The notes under the pieces: model-generated
What the model was told of the DNA's origin: nothing
The model's input: only the letters and a program-made list of their open reading frames with translations
The model's database searches: none
Assembly (NCBI RefSeq): GCF_000156195.1
Contig: NZ_GG688319.1
Coordinates: 62,001 to 126,000 of the forward strand
Source: Bacteroides finegoldii DSM 17565
GTDB lineage: Bacteria > Bacteroidota > Bacteroidia > Bacteroidales > Bacteroidaceae
DNA length: 64,000 nucleotides
Direction of reading: 5' to 3'
Shown: positions 17,863 through 27,821 of the stretch, in pieces
How positions within the stretch are numbered: the first letter of the stretch is position 1
Layout: every line of letters starts with the position of its first letter
Translations under genes and position numbers: made by a program

Positions 17863-19719
17863 ATGAAAAAGAATATGAAGAATATATTTACAGTGGCATT
17901 GATCGCTACCTGCATGTCCGGTTGCACCGGTTTTCTAGATATTGAACCGGAAACCACTTTAACGGGTAAAAATTTCTATAAGTCGCCCGATGATATACGT
18001 TCGGCATTGTACTCAACTTACTCTTCATTAAGAGATAACGGACTGTATTCGGCCAGCATCTATCTTTTCGGTGATGTGCGTTCGGATGTAGCATTTCCAA
18101 ATCAGACTAATTACTATGCCAATACTTTCCGACATGAAATTGAAAAATTTACCATATCTGCCAACAATAGTGGAAATCAAAACTATTGGGCTCATCACTA
18201 CAAAGGAATCATAAGAGCCAACACGGTCATCGAAAAAGGAAAAGAACTTTTCGGGAATGATGAAGCCGTTCAGAAGTACATTGCAGAAGCCGAAGTACTA
18301 CGTGCCCTTTTCTATTTCAACTTAGTTCGCGCTTACGGCGGAGTACCCATCATTATGGATATCCCGCAAGAATACACCGATTCCAGAGGCCATCTGCGTG
18401 CATCGACAGAAGAGGTCTATATACGGATTCTCACCGATTTGACCACCGCCATCGAATCTAACAATCTTTATCGCTCAACAAATAACGGAGAAAAAACTCC
18501 AACAGGAAGAGTTAACAAATATGCGGCAGAAGCTTTACTGGGAAAAGTACTTCTATCCATGCCGAACGACATCACAGAAGCTGCTTATCCCAACGTAGAA
18601 GCATGGAAAGATATATCTGCCAATCCAAACATTACCGTATTTTATCCGGAAACGACCACTACGCAATACGAAGCCGCCAAATATTATCTAGAAGATGTGA
18701 TAAACAATGGAGGATACGAATTGTACCCGAATTTCAGTGAATTATTCAAGCCCACAAACAAACATTCAAGCGAATCTATATGGGAAGTGGAATACAAAAC
18801 AGGGCAGGTAGAAGGATTGGGCAGCCCGTTCTACACTCTTTTCTCACCCGCATCTTATGCACCCCGCAATAAAGCCAACTCAAACGGATATATTCCATCT
18901 CCCATTTCGAATCAAGGAAACGGTGCATGCGCACCGACCGGATATTTTATGGACATGGCAAAGAAATGGGATTCCATGTATCCCGATTATCAATATGAAG
19001 TACGCAAATTCGATGATGTTGTCTACACCGATACACGTATCAGCAACGGTAACATCAAATTAGACACAGATGGTATTTCTTATCTTCCGGTTAATGAGAA
19101 CAAAGATTATACACAAAACGTCGCATATCCTTACGACCCTTATACTGGTACCTCTTTCCGGACTTCTGTCAAAGGCTTTAGTGCAGACGACCAGTGGATG
19201 TGCGGCAAATACATGGGTTCATCAGAATATAAAGTAAATGATTCTGATGACAACTGGTATATCCTCCGTTTTGCGGACGTACTGCTGTTATTGGCAGAAG
19301 CGGAAGCACATATAAATGACGGAGTTCTGTCACAAAGCATTTTGAACAATACAATTAACCTTGTACGGGAAAGAGCCGGTATTGTTCCGTACCTTGCATC
19401 TGGAGACTCTAATAAAGAATGGGTTCTAGATACTCCAGAAAAAGTTTATCAGGCAATCTATGACGAACGGACACTGGAGTTGGCTTTCGAAGGCCACCGC
19501 TGGTTTGACCTCGTTCGTTCAGGAAAAGCTGTAGAAGTGATGAACCAACACTTCACAGATTTCTATAATGCCTATACTTCCAACAGTTCTCCTAATATGA
19601 ACAACTACTATATGAAGAGCGAAAAATTTGAGATTGACCAATACTGTACCTTATTCCCAATTCCGTCACAGGAGATACGTTCCAATCCTAAACTGACACA
19701 GAATTATGGTGCAAGATAA
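17863..19719 (+). CDS. SusD/RagB-family surface glycan-binding lipoprotein
   Basis: This 618-residue SusD homologue has lipobox MSGC with acylated Cys21, then the typical FLDIEPETTLTGKNFYKSPD opening. The TPR-based ligand platform includes AEAEVLRALFYFNLVRAYGG, and the C-terminus has IYDERTLELAFEGHRWFDLV, a strong family marker. It caps the SusC channel and binds the ligand at the cell surface. The gene lies 9 bp after SusC and is surely co-transcribed with it. Confidence 0.96.
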   Translation: MKKNMKNIFTVALIATCMSGCTGFLDIEPETTLTGKNFYKSPDDIRSALYSTYSSLRDNGLYSASIYLFGDVRSDVAFPNQTNYYANTFRHEIEKFTISANNSGNQNYWAHHYKGIIRANTVIEKGKELFGNDEAVQKYIAEAEVLRALFYFNLVRAYGGVPIIMDIPQEYTDSRGHLRASTEEVYIRILTDLTTAIESNNLYRSTNNGEKTPTGRVNKYAAEALLGKVLLSMPNDITEAAYPNVEAWKDISANPNITVFYPETTTTQYEAAKYYLEDVINNGGYELYPNFSELFKPTNKHSSESIWEVEYKTGQVEGLGSPFYTLFSPASYAPRNKANSNGYIPSPISNQGNGACAPTGYFMDMAKKWDSMYPDYQYEVRKFDDVVYTDTRISNGNIKLDTDGISYLPVNENKDYTQNVAYPYDPYTGTSFRTSVKGFSADDQWMCGKYMGSSEYKVNDSDDNWYILRFADVLLLLAEAEAHINDGVLSQSILNNTINLVRERAGIVPYLASGDSNKEWVLDTPEKVYQAIYDERTLELAFEGHRWFDLVRSGKAVEVMNQHFTDFYNAYTSNSSPNMNNYYMKSEKFEIDQYCTLFPIPSQEIRSNPKLTQNYGAR

Positions 19720-19745
19720 CAAATGTTATATAAACGAAAGGAAAC

Positions 19746-21422
19746 ATGATTATGAATAAGATTATCATATTACTATCCATACTGTTTATTTCAGGTTTGT
19801 TCTGTTCCTGCGAACACCCTGGAATGGAATATGTTATACAAGAAAAAGGGTTGAACGTACAAGAATCGACCATTTATGTAGATGGATTCCTTGCTAAAGG
19901 TACCCCTGCTTTTGCTGGTGATGAAAATGAACCGGGTGACCGCTTAGGGATTCCGTTCGTCAATGGGTTTGGGCGCAAACTATTCGTCAAGTTTATTGAT
20001 CGGTCATCCGAAACCGGATTGAAAATAGAGGACGGAGAGGTACAACTCTCCTTTCAGGGAGACAAACAATATGCTTATTTCCCGATAAGCGGAACCCCAA
20101 CGCAGGATGGATCGGTACCTATTTCGTTTGACATTTTTGAAAACGGAAAAAAAATTGGCACCACCATCACTAAAACAATTCCAATTTGGGCTGAGGGCAC
20201 TCAACGTCCTCCACGCGAACTTATTCCTACTAGTGAAAAACCTTTTGTTCTTCTCGGTGGAGAAATTAACTGGGTAAACCAATCTACTCCAACAACCGGA
20301 GCACAAAACGAACAAATATTTTGGTATGCCCGAATGTCCAGTCCCTCCACAGAAATCAAAATTTCAGGACTTACATACAACTGCGTGGCTAATCTACGCT
20401 ACAATTCCATAATGATTGCCAATAATGCCATTCGTCCCGGTTTTACCGAAGATAATGGCGTAAAAACACTTATCTTATTTACTCCCACACCAGAAAATAT
20501 AGAACAATACCCCGAAGCTTTTACATTAAAAGACGGTACTCTAAGTCACGTTTGGGGAGAAAATGATATATTCTTTCATGGAACAAACTCAAAACCAATA
20601 TCTGTAGGCATGTGGGACGAAAACACACCTGATATACTCTATGGCGGAAACCGCACACGTCCCATGTCATCCGCATCTTGGACTATCAGTGCTTCAACCC
20701 CCAAATCTTATATCGAAAAACCAGGTAACTATAAAATATACATCAAGTATACAAATACAGATGCCGGTAATGACATCATACAGTATTTTCCCAAACATCC
20801 TGTCACAGGAGAAACAGGATGGGTACCTTTTGAATTTACAATTACAGAAAATCCTGTATCCGGATTTATAGTCAACCCTAACCTTACTACCGATACTCCT
20901 GACGTACCGACTTTCAATGAAGATTGGGAACCTACAGAAAGCGATCCCGTAAAAGCAATACGAGGCGAATTAATACAGAAAAGTAACCAGCAGACGAAAA
21001 TACTGACCAAAGGGGAAGTACTTGGAGGTAATACTGCTATGCGCATTTGGTTTGCAACATACAAGCCGGAAGGGGCTACAACACCAACAGGTTATAACTT
21101 CAAAGCACATGATGATAACAAAAACAATTGGTTCAGAGGTTTCTACACACCAGATGTTGTAAAGGTTGCCGGTGATAAGTCCAAAATTGGAGCTGGAACA
21201 GCCAATAAAAAAAGTAATGAGATCGTTCATTTCTTTGAAGATTCAAAACTAAATGAAAAGTATTTCATATCGTATGTCGATTTCAATGCGGATGCAGGTA
21301 CCTTGTTGAATAAAGCGGGAACATTCACTTTCATATTCGAGTCACTGCCTAATTCGGGTACGGCATACCCAAAATTTGAAAAAGGATTCACTTGTCCTAT
21401 AAATGTTATAGTACAAGAATAA
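19746..21422 (+). CDS. Probable surface glycan-binding lipoprotein (SusE/F position)
   Basis: This 556-558 residue lipoprotein has start MIMNK or, two codons later, MNK; the hydrophobic leader ends at FCSC, giving an acylated cysteine. No enzyme motif is visible. The sequence is beta-rich with many aromatic residues and short Ig-like stretches (VQLSFQGDKQYAYFPISGTP, GNYKIYIKYTNTDAG). It occupies the third position after SusC and SusD, where non-catalytic surface glycan-binding proteins normally sit. It shows no close likeness to SusE or SusF that can be recognised by eye, so the binding role rests on position. Confidence 0.7.
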   Translation: MIMNKIIILLSILFISGLFCSCEHPGMEYVIQEKGLNVQESTIYVDGFLAKGTPAFAGDENEPGDRLGIPFVNGFGRKLFVKFIDRSSETGLKIEDGEVQLSFQGDKQYAYFPISGTPTQDGSVPISFDIFENGKKIGTTITKTIPIWAEGTQRPPRELIPTSEKPFVLLGGEINWVNQSTPTTGAQNEQIFWYARMSSPSTEIKISGLTYNCVANLRYNSIMIANNAIRPGFTEDNGVKTLILFTPTPENIEQYPEAFTLKDGTLSHVWGENDIFFHGTNSKPISVGMWDENTPDILYGGNRTRPMSSASWTISASTPKSYIEKPGNYKIYIKYTNTDAGNDIIQYFPKHPVTGETGWVPFEFTITENPVSGFIVNPNLTTDTPDVPTFNEDWEPTESDPVKAIRGELIQKSNQQTKILTKGEVLGGNTAMRIWFATYKPEGATTPTGYNFKAHDDNKNNWFRGFYTPDVVKVAGDKSKIGAGTANKKSNEIVHFFEDSKLNEKYFISYVDFNADAGTLLNKAGTFTFIFESLPNSGTAYPKFEKGFTCPINVIVQE

Positions 21423-21535
21423 ATAACAAACGTGGGTTTGATGATTTTTCACATTGTACCATTCTGAAAGTTCATTGAACTCACGTTGACCAATTGAAAA
21501 GAAAATAAAATTCACAAAAGATTTAATCAAAAGTG

Positions 21536-23041
21536 ATGAACAAACTAATAACAGTCTCATCTATACTCCTTGCGGCAACTGCCGTAAAGGCACAATCGCC
21601 CAATGTGATATTCATATTAGCAGACGATTTAGGCTATGGAGACATTTCAGCATTCAATCCGGAATCCAAAATCCACACTCCGAACATTGATAACCTGACA
21701 CACTCCGGAATTTCCTTTACGGATGCCCATTCATCTTCCGCGCTCTCCACTCCTTCACGCTATTCCATTATCACTGGAAGGTATCCTTGGAGAACAACTA
21801 TGAAAAGTGGAGTATTGAACGGATTCTCTCCAGCTATGATTACTCCCGACCGCCGTACAATCGCCCAAATGTTTTCTGAAAACGGCTACAACACTGCTTG
21901 TATAGGAAAATGGCATCTTGGCTGGGATTGGGCATATCCTCAAAATGCCAAAAACAAACAGGATGTGGATTTCTCACTCCCTATCAAGAATGGTCCTACG
22001 GATAGAGGATTCGATTATTTTTACGGTATACCTGCTTCACTCGGAACAGCTCCACACGTTTATGTAGAAAACGATAAAGTGACAGCTCTTCCCAATCGCA
22101 CCATTGGCCCACAAAAGGGGATCAAACTGATACGTAATGGAGTCGCAGGTGCCGATTTTGAGCCACAAGACTGCCTACCCAATATTATACGTCATGGCAT
22201 AGACTACATTAATAAACAGCGTGACAGTAAAAAGCCGTTCTTCCTATATCTTCCTATCACAGCACCGCATACTCCCGTATTGCCGGCAGAGAAATATCAA
22301 GGTCAGACAATCATAGGAGATTATGGAGATTTCGTGGTCATGATAGACGACATGGTACAGCAAATCGTAAAAACACTGAAGAAAAACAACCAATTAGAGA
22401 ACACCATCATTATTTTCACTTCAGATAATGGATGCGCTCCATACATAGGTGTAGAAGAAATGGAAAATAAAGGGCATCACCCAAGTTACATCTACAGAGG
22501 TTATAAAAACGACATTTATGAAGGTGGACACCGTATTCCACTCATCGTTTCCTGGCAAGGAAAATATACGAACGAAACCAACGGTTCATTGGTATCACTC
22601 ACCGACTTCTATGCCACCTTTGCCCAAATGGTGAACTACCAATTGAAAGATGAAGAAGCGGTGGACAGTTATAGTATATGGCCTATACTAAGCAAAAAGG
22701 GAAATTCTGCCCGAAAAGATCTTATCTATGAATCGGGAAAAGGCTATCTATCTCTACGTACGCTTCAGCTAAAATTAGTATTCCACAGTGGTTCAGGAGG
22801 ATGGGGATACCCTAATAAACCTGCTGATCTAGCCAAACTGCCCAGCATGCAACTCTTTAACCTTAAAGAAGACCCTTCGGAGAAGAAGAATATCATCAGT
22901 AACAAACGCTACAAAAAAGATGTGGATAAAATGACACAGATGATCAAAAAGTATGTGGAAGAAGGACGTTCTACCCCAGGAAAGAGGAGTGCGAATGATA
23001 CTGGTAATAGCTGGAAGCAAATCGAAATATTCATGCAATAA
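21536..23041 (+). CDS. Serine-type S1 sulfatase (duplicate of 24483-25988)
   Basis: This 501-residue protein starts at the ATG at 21536, preferred over the GTG at 21533. It has a signal peptide ending in AVKAQ, LADDLGYGDISAFNPESKI, signature STPSRYSIITGRYPWRT (Ser71 as formylglycine precursor), IGKWHLGWDW, FLYLPITAPHTPVLP and TSDNGCAP. It resembles arylsulfatase/N-acetylgalactosamine-6-sulfatase-like S1 enzymes. It shares most of its sequence with the sulfatase at 24483, which points to a tandem duplication now interrupted by another sulfatase gene. A 113-bp gap after the lipoprotein gene could hold an internal promoter. Confidence 0.95.
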   Translation: MNKLITVSSILLAATAVKAQSPNVIFILADDLGYGDISAFNPESKIHTPNIDNLTHSGISFTDAHSSSALSTPSRYSIITGRYPWRTTMKSGVLNGFSPAMITPDRRTIAQMFSENGYNTACIGKWHLGWDWAYPQNAKNKQDVDFSLPIKNGPTDRGFDYFYGIPASLGTAPHVYVENDKVTALPNRTIGPQKGIKLIRNGVAGADFEPQDCLPNIIRHGIDYINKQRDSKKPFFLYLPITAPHTPVLPAEKYQGQTIIGDYGDFVVMIDDMVQQIVKTLKKNNQLENTIIIFTSDNGCAPYIGVEEMENKGHHPSYIYRGYKNDIYEGGHRIPLIVSWQGKYTNETNGSLVSLTDFYATFAQMVNYQLKDEEAVDSYSIWPILSKKGNSARKDLIYESGKGYLSLRTLQLKLVFHSGSGGWGYPNKPADLAKLPSMQLFNLKEDPSEKKNIISNKRYKKDVDKMTQMIKKYVEEGRSTPGKRSANDTGNSWKQIEIFMQ

Positions 23042-23086
23042 ACAAAACCTAGAAGTTAGAATATAAACATCTAAAGCTATCAACAA

Positions 23087-24475
23087 ATGAAAGTCATTAA
23101 TAGCTTCTTATGGGAATGTCTCGCTATAATTCCTTCCGTTTTGATGGCCCAAACAGCTAACAAACAGCCTAATATTGTGCTGATCTTAGCCGATGATATG
23201 GGACGTGAATGTTTAGGATGTTATGGCAGTACCTATCAAACACCAAACCTTGACAAACTTTCAGAAATAGGAGTGAGATTCGACAACTGTTTCTCCCAAC
23301 CCTTAAGCACACCATCACGCGTACAACTAATGACAGGTAAATACAATAATAAAAATTACTCCTGCTTTGGACACTTAAACCAAAAGGAGAAAACTTTTGC
23401 CCATTTAGCAAAGGACGCCGGATATACCACTATGATAGCTGGCAAATGGCAATTAGGCAGAAACAGAAATCTGCCTAATCATTTTGGTTTCGATCACTAT
23501 TGCCTTTGGCAATTAAGCTATGACAGGATGATAAAAGAAAGATACGCCGCTCCACTAATAGAACAAGATGGAAATATAAAGCTTTACTCAAACAATGAAT
23601 ATGGACCGGATATATTCACTCAATACGTGATTGATTTTATTGAAGAGAACAAAACTAAGCCCTTTTTCATATATTATCCTATGGTATTAGTGCATGATCC
23701 CTTTTACCCCACTCCTCAAAGTGATGCATGGAAAGATCCCTCCATGCGTGAAGTACGCAATACCGCCAATTTCGCAAAAATGGTAGAACATGTGGATAAA
23801 AACATAAACATGATATTCAACAAGTTAGAAAATTCAAACTTATTGAACAATACCATTATCATTTTTATTGGAGATAACGGAACAAACCGTAACATAAGAA
23901 CAACCATGAAAGATGGAACAATAGTAAGGGGTGGAAAGGGGCTAACAATCGATACCGGAGTACGTGTACCTATGATAGTTTATTGGGGAAAAAATAACAA
24001 TACAAAGCATGAATGTGCAGATATGATAGATTTCACCGATTTTATGCCTACTTTTGCAGAAGCTATGAATATTAAAGTACCTAAACAATGGGATATAGAT
24101 GGAGAAAGCTTTTTACCTCAAATAAGGGGAGAAAAAGGCAAGTCTCGCGAATGGGTATTCTGTCATTATGATTCAAGATTTAACGCGTCCGCAAGTAAAA
24201 ATGCAAAACAATTCTTTAGAGACATGCGATATAAGCTCTATTCAGATGGTAATTTTTACGATACAATAAAGGATCCTAAAGAAACGAATCCTATTGCAAA
24301 GGGTAAAGGAAATGCCGAAGCTGAAAAATCAAGAAGAAAACTAGAAAGACGCTTTGCAAATATACCAGCTTGGAAAGTAGGAGATCCTGCAATACCCATG
24401 TGCATACTACCAGAATTTCCTTTATTACAAACCCCTAAAAACATAAGTCTAGAGCAAATATTACACTCATATTAA
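23087..24475 (+). CDS. Serine-type S1 sulfatase with variant GKWQLG motif
   Basis: This 462-residue sulfatase has a signal peptide (to VLMAQ), LADDMGRECLGCYGS, signature STPSRVQLMTGKYN (Ser74 as formylglycine precursor) and IGDNGTNRNI. The usual GKWHLG is AGKWQLGRNR here, so His is replaced by Gln next to the catalytic lysine; this marks a different S1 subfamily from its neighbours. It is inserted between two near-identical sulfatases, with gaps of 45 and 7 bp. Codon use looks more AT-rich than in the flanking genes, which may indicate separate acquisition. Confidence 0.93.
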   Translation: MKVINSFLWECLAIIPSVLMAQTANKQPNIVLILADDMGRECLGCYGSTYQTPNLDKLSEIGVRFDNCFSQPLSTPSRVQLMTGKYNNKNYSCFGHLNQKEKTFAHLAKDAGYTTMIAGKWQLGRNRNLPNHFGFDHYCLWQLSYDRMIKERYAAPLIEQDGNIKLYSNNEYGPDIFTQYVIDFIEENKTKPFFIYYPMVLVHDPFYPTPQSDAWKDPSMREVRNTANFAKMVEHVDKNINMIFNKLENSNLLNNTIIIFIGDNGTNRNIRTTMKDGTIVRGGKGLTIDTGVRVPMIVYWGKNNNTKHECADMIDFTDFMPTFAEAMNIKVPKQWDIDGESFLPQIRGEKGKSREWVFCHYDSRFNASASKNAKQFFRDMRYKLYSDGNFYDTIKDPKETNPIAKGKGNAEAEKSRRKLERRFANIPAWKVGDPAIPMCILPEFPLLQTPKNISLEQILHSY

Positions 24476-24482
24476 AAAAAAC

Positions 24483-25988
24483 ATGCATAAACTAATCACC
24501 CTTTCATCCGCATTACTTGCGACAGCAGCCGTAAGAGCACAATCCCCCAATGTAATATTTATATTGGCGGACGATTTAGGATATGGAGACATCTCAGCAT
24601 TCAATCCAGAATCTAAGATTCCTACTCCTAACATTGATAATCTAACTCAAGATGGGATTACTTTTACAGATGCCCACTCCTCTTCCGCCTTGTCAACACC
24701 GTCACGATATTCCATTCTCACTGGAAGATACCCTTGGCGAACAAAATTAAAAGAAGGTGTACTTGACGGTTACTCGCCTGCTATGATTACCCCCGACCGT
24801 CGGACAATCGCCCAAATGTTTTCTGAAAATGGCTACAATACCGCCTGTATTGGAAAATGGCATTTAGGCTGGGATTGGGGCTATCCTCAAAATGCCAAAA
24901 ACAAGAAAGATGTAGACTTTTCATTACCTATAAAAAATGGTCCCACAGACCGAGGATTCGACTATTTTTATGGTATACCTTCTTCTCTTGACATAGCTCC
25001 TTATGTTTATGTAGAAAACAATAAAGTAACTGCTCTACCCGACCATATCATTGAACCGCAGAAGGGGCTCGGTTTAATGCACGGAGGAGTGGCAGGAGCC
25101 GACTTTGATCCACAGGATTGTCTACCAAACATAATACGTCATAGTATAGACTATATTGACAAACAACGTAACAGTAAAAAACCATTCTTCCTATACTTGC
25201 CTATTACAGCACCACACACACCTGTGTTGCCGTCAGACAAATATAAAGGTAAAACAACAATAGGAGCCTACGGAAATTTTGTAGTCATGATAGATGATAT
25301 GGTACAACAAATCGTGGAAACATTGAAGAAAAATAACCAATTGGATAATACCATCATTATTTTTACTTCTGATAATGGCTGCGCTCCTTATATCGGTGTA
25401 ACAGAAATGGAGAAGCAAGGTCATTTTCCTAGTTATATTTACAGAGGATATAAAACAGATATTTACGAAGGAGGACACAGAATTCCTTTGATAGTGTCTT
25501 GGAAAGGGAAGTTCTCAAATAAAATAAGTAATTCCCTTGTTTCTCTTACCGATTTCTATGCGACCTTTGCACAAATGGTTAATCATAAACTAAAAACTGA
25601 AGAAGCTGTAGATAGTTACAGCATATGGCCTATATTAAGTAAAGAAGGAACTTCTACCCGGAAAGACCTTGTTTATGAATCAGGGAAAGGATATTTGTCT
25701 CTACGCACACCACGACTTAAACTAGTTTTTAATGGAGGTTCAGGCGGATGGGGATACCCCAATAAACCTACAGATTTGGCCCAACTACCCTCAATGCAAC
25801 TATTTGATCTTGAAAAAGACCCATCAGAAAAAGAAAATATTATCCACGACAAACGCTATGAACAGGAAATAAAAGAAATGACACGACTCATCAGGAAGTA
25901 TGTAAAAGAAGGACGTTCCACACCAGGAGCAGAAGTAGCAAACGACACTGAAGATAAATGGAAACAAGTAAATATCTTTATGCAATAA
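24483..25988 (+). CDS. Serine-type S1 sulfatase (duplicate of 21536-23041)
   Basis: This 501-residue protein matches 21536-23041 nearly residue for residue through the active site: LADDLGYGDISAFNPESKI, STPSRYSILTGRYPWRT with Ser71, IGKWHLGWDWGYPQNAKNK and TSDNGCAPYIG. Differences cluster in loops such as residues 175-200 (IEPQKGLGLMHGG versus IGPQKGIKLIRNG), which may shift substrate specificity. It starts 7 bp after the preceding sulfatase and precedes the GH76 gene by 22 bp, so it belongs to the operon. Confidence 0.95.
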   Translation: MHKLITLSSALLATAAVRAQSPNVIFILADDLGYGDISAFNPESKIPTPNIDNLTQDGITFTDAHSSSALSTPSRYSILTGRYPWRTKLKEGVLDGYSPAMITPDRRTIAQMFSENGYNTACIGKWHLGWDWGYPQNAKNKKDVDFSLPIKNGPTDRGFDYFYGIPSSLDIAPYVYVENNKVTALPDHIIEPQKGLGLMHGGVAGADFDPQDCLPNIIRHSIDYIDKQRNSKKPFFLYLPITAPHTPVLPSDKYKGKTTIGAYGNFVVMIDDMVQQIVETLKKNNQLDNTIIIFTSDNGCAPYIGVTEMEKQGHFPSYIYRGYKTDIYEGGHRIPLIVSWKGKFSNKISNSLVSLTDFYATFAQMVNHKLKTEEAVDSYSIWPILSKEGTSTRKDLVYESGKGYLSLRTPRLKLVFNGGSGGWGYPNKPTDLAQLPSMQLFDLEKDPSEKENIIHDKRYEQEIKEMTRLIRKYVKEGRSTPGAEVANDTEDKWKQVNIFMQ

Positions 25989-26010
25989 TCATTTATAAAA
26001 TAATAAAACC

Positions 26011-27171
26011 ATGCATTACTTATTAGTGAACATTATTTGTGCGTTAACTCTATCAAATACCAACCCTAACATAGAAAAAGCACAGCAAACTTTGGATGCT
26101 CTTTACCAACACTATGCAACACCCAACACGTGTCTTTTACGAGAGAATTATCCTTTTGACCAAAACAATAAGGCAACTTATCTGGCATCAGAAGAACAAG
26201 CAAAAAGACGCAATGAATATTCCTACCTTTGGCCGTATTCGGGTACATTCTCTGCAGTAAATGCATTACTGGAGAGCACCGGAAAAAAGAAGTACAGAAA
26301 ACTTTTGGAAAACAAAGTACTATCCGGATTAGAAGAGTATTTTGACACACGGCGAGAGCCATTCGCTTACTCATCTTATATCAGCAGTCAACCTCTCTCC
26401 GACCGTTTTTATGACGATAACGTTTGGTTAGGTATCGATTTTACCGATTCTTATCGAATGACAGGAAAACAAGCTTACCTGGAAAAGGCTAAACTAATAT
26501 GGAAGTTTATCCTTAGTGGTAAAGATGACGTACTCGGCGGAGGAATCTACTGGTGCGAACAAAAGAAGGAATCTAAAAATACTTGTTCTAATGCACCGGG
26601 AGCTGTATTTGCTCTCAAGCTATTTCAGGCTACTCAAGACAATGCCTATTTAAAAGAAGGAAAAGAGTTATACGAATGGACTAAAAAGAATCTGGAAGAT
26701 CCAAAAGATCATTTATACTTTGACAACATCTCACTCAACAAGAAAATCGGTCGTGCCAAATTTGCCTACAACAGTGGGCAAATGATGCAAGCAGCTGCCC
26801 TACTTTATCAAATTACCAAACAGAAAAGTTATCTGAAAGACGCACAAAATATAGCAGAAGCGTGCCACAAGCACTTCTTCACCCATTTCATCTCCCCAGA
26901 CGGACAAATATTCCGATTACTGAAAAAAGGAAATATCTGGTTCACAGCCGTTATGCTTAGAGGCTTCATTGAACTTTATCAAATAGACCATAACAAGACT
27001 TATCTAACTGATTTCCAAAAAAGTCTTGATTACGCATGGCATCATGCCAGAGATGAACGGGGCTTGTTCCAGACAGATTGGAGCGGTACAGATAAAAACG
27101 AGAAAAAATGGCTCTTGACACAAGCTGCTTTCATAGAAATGTATGGAAGACTAGGCGGAATCGATTTATAA
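26011..27171 (+). CDS. GH76 endo-alpha-1,6-mannanase
   Basis: This 386-residue protein is an (alpha/alpha)6-barrel enzyme of glycoside hydrolase family 76. The diagnostic adjacent aspartates appear in RFYDDNVWLGIDFTDSYR, followed by GGGIYWCEQKKESKNTCSN, FAYNSGQMMQAAALLYQ and the C-terminal LLTQAAFIEMYGRLGG. GH76 enzymes cut the alpha-1,6-mannan backbone internally. The N-terminus is hydrophobic (HYLLVNIICALTLS) and fits a short signal peptide without an obvious lipobox, so it may be periplasmic. The next gene encodes a GH125 exo-alpha-1,6-mannosidase, a common partner. Confidence 0.93.
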   Translation: MHYLLVNIICALTLSNTNPNIEKAQQTLDALYQHYATPNTCLLRENYPFDQNNKATYLASEEQAKRRNEYSYLWPYSGTFSAVNALLESTGKKKYRKLLENKVLSGLEEYFDTRREPFAYSSYISSQPLSDRFYDDNVWLGIDFTDSYRMTGKQAYLEKAKLIWKFILSGKDDVLGGGIYWCEQKKESKNTCSNAPGAVFALKLFQATQDNAYLKEGKELYEWTKKNLEDPKDHLYFDNISLNKKIGRAKFAYNSGQMMQAAALLYQITKQKSYLKDAQNIAEACHKHFFTHFISPDGQIFRLLKKGNIWFTAVMLRGFIELYQIDHNKTYLTDFQKSLDYAWHHARDERGLFQTDWSGTDKNEKKWLLTQAAFIEMYGRLGGIDL

Positions 27172-27209
27172 TAATCACTTTTAATAACCCTCTTAAAAAC
27201 AATAGAGAT

Positions 27210-27821
27210 ATGAAGAAAAGAAATATCGGAATATGTATCATCACGACCATCCTATTAATGGGAGGTCCTGCTAAAGCTACAGAACTTATTCTGGCTAAGG
27301 ATCATACCAGTGTGGTTAATCAAGCTGTTGAAATTGCCGCTTATAAAAGTAATCGTCCACCCGTAAACAAGCGGCTTTTTACATCAAAAGCCGTGGAAGC
27401 GGAAATCACCAGGGTGAAAAAGCTACTTACTAATCAAAAATTGGCATGGATGTTCGAGAATTGTTTTCCAAATACTCTTGAGACAACAGTTCATTACCGT
27501 ACAACAGACGGTAAGCCTGATACTTTCGTCTACACAGGAGATATCCATGCCATGTGGTTACGCGACTCCGGAGCACAGGTTTGGCCTTATATACAATTAG
27601 CGAATAAAGACCCCGAATTGAAGAAAATGCTCGAAGGAGTGATACGCAGACAATTTAAATGTATAAATATCGATCCATACGCCAATGCTTTCAATGACGG
27701 GGCTGTGGGAGGAGATTGGATGTCCGACCTGACCGACATGAAACCGGAACTGCACGAACGTAAATGGGAAATAGATTCTCTATGTTACCCACTACGTCTG
27801 GCCTATCAATATTGGAAATAA
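27210..27821 (+). pseudogene. GH125 exo-alpha-1,6-mannosidase, N-terminal half only
   Basis: The 203 residues have a signal peptide (to GPAKA) and strong GH125 motifs: FVYTGDIHAMWLRDSGAQVW, INIDPYANAFNDG, GGDWMSDLTDMKPELHERKW and LCYPLRLAYQYWK. Family members are about 430-480 residues, and here a stop follows the W-K of YQYWK directly, so the C-terminal catalytic half is missing. No matching C-terminal sequence is seen elsewhere in the window. The truncation point coincides with the start of AT-rich and then mobile sequence, so insertion or deletion by the adjacent element is the likely cause. The ATG at 27210 is chosen because it starts the signal peptide; a longer open frame begins inside the GH76 gene. 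Confidence 0.88.
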
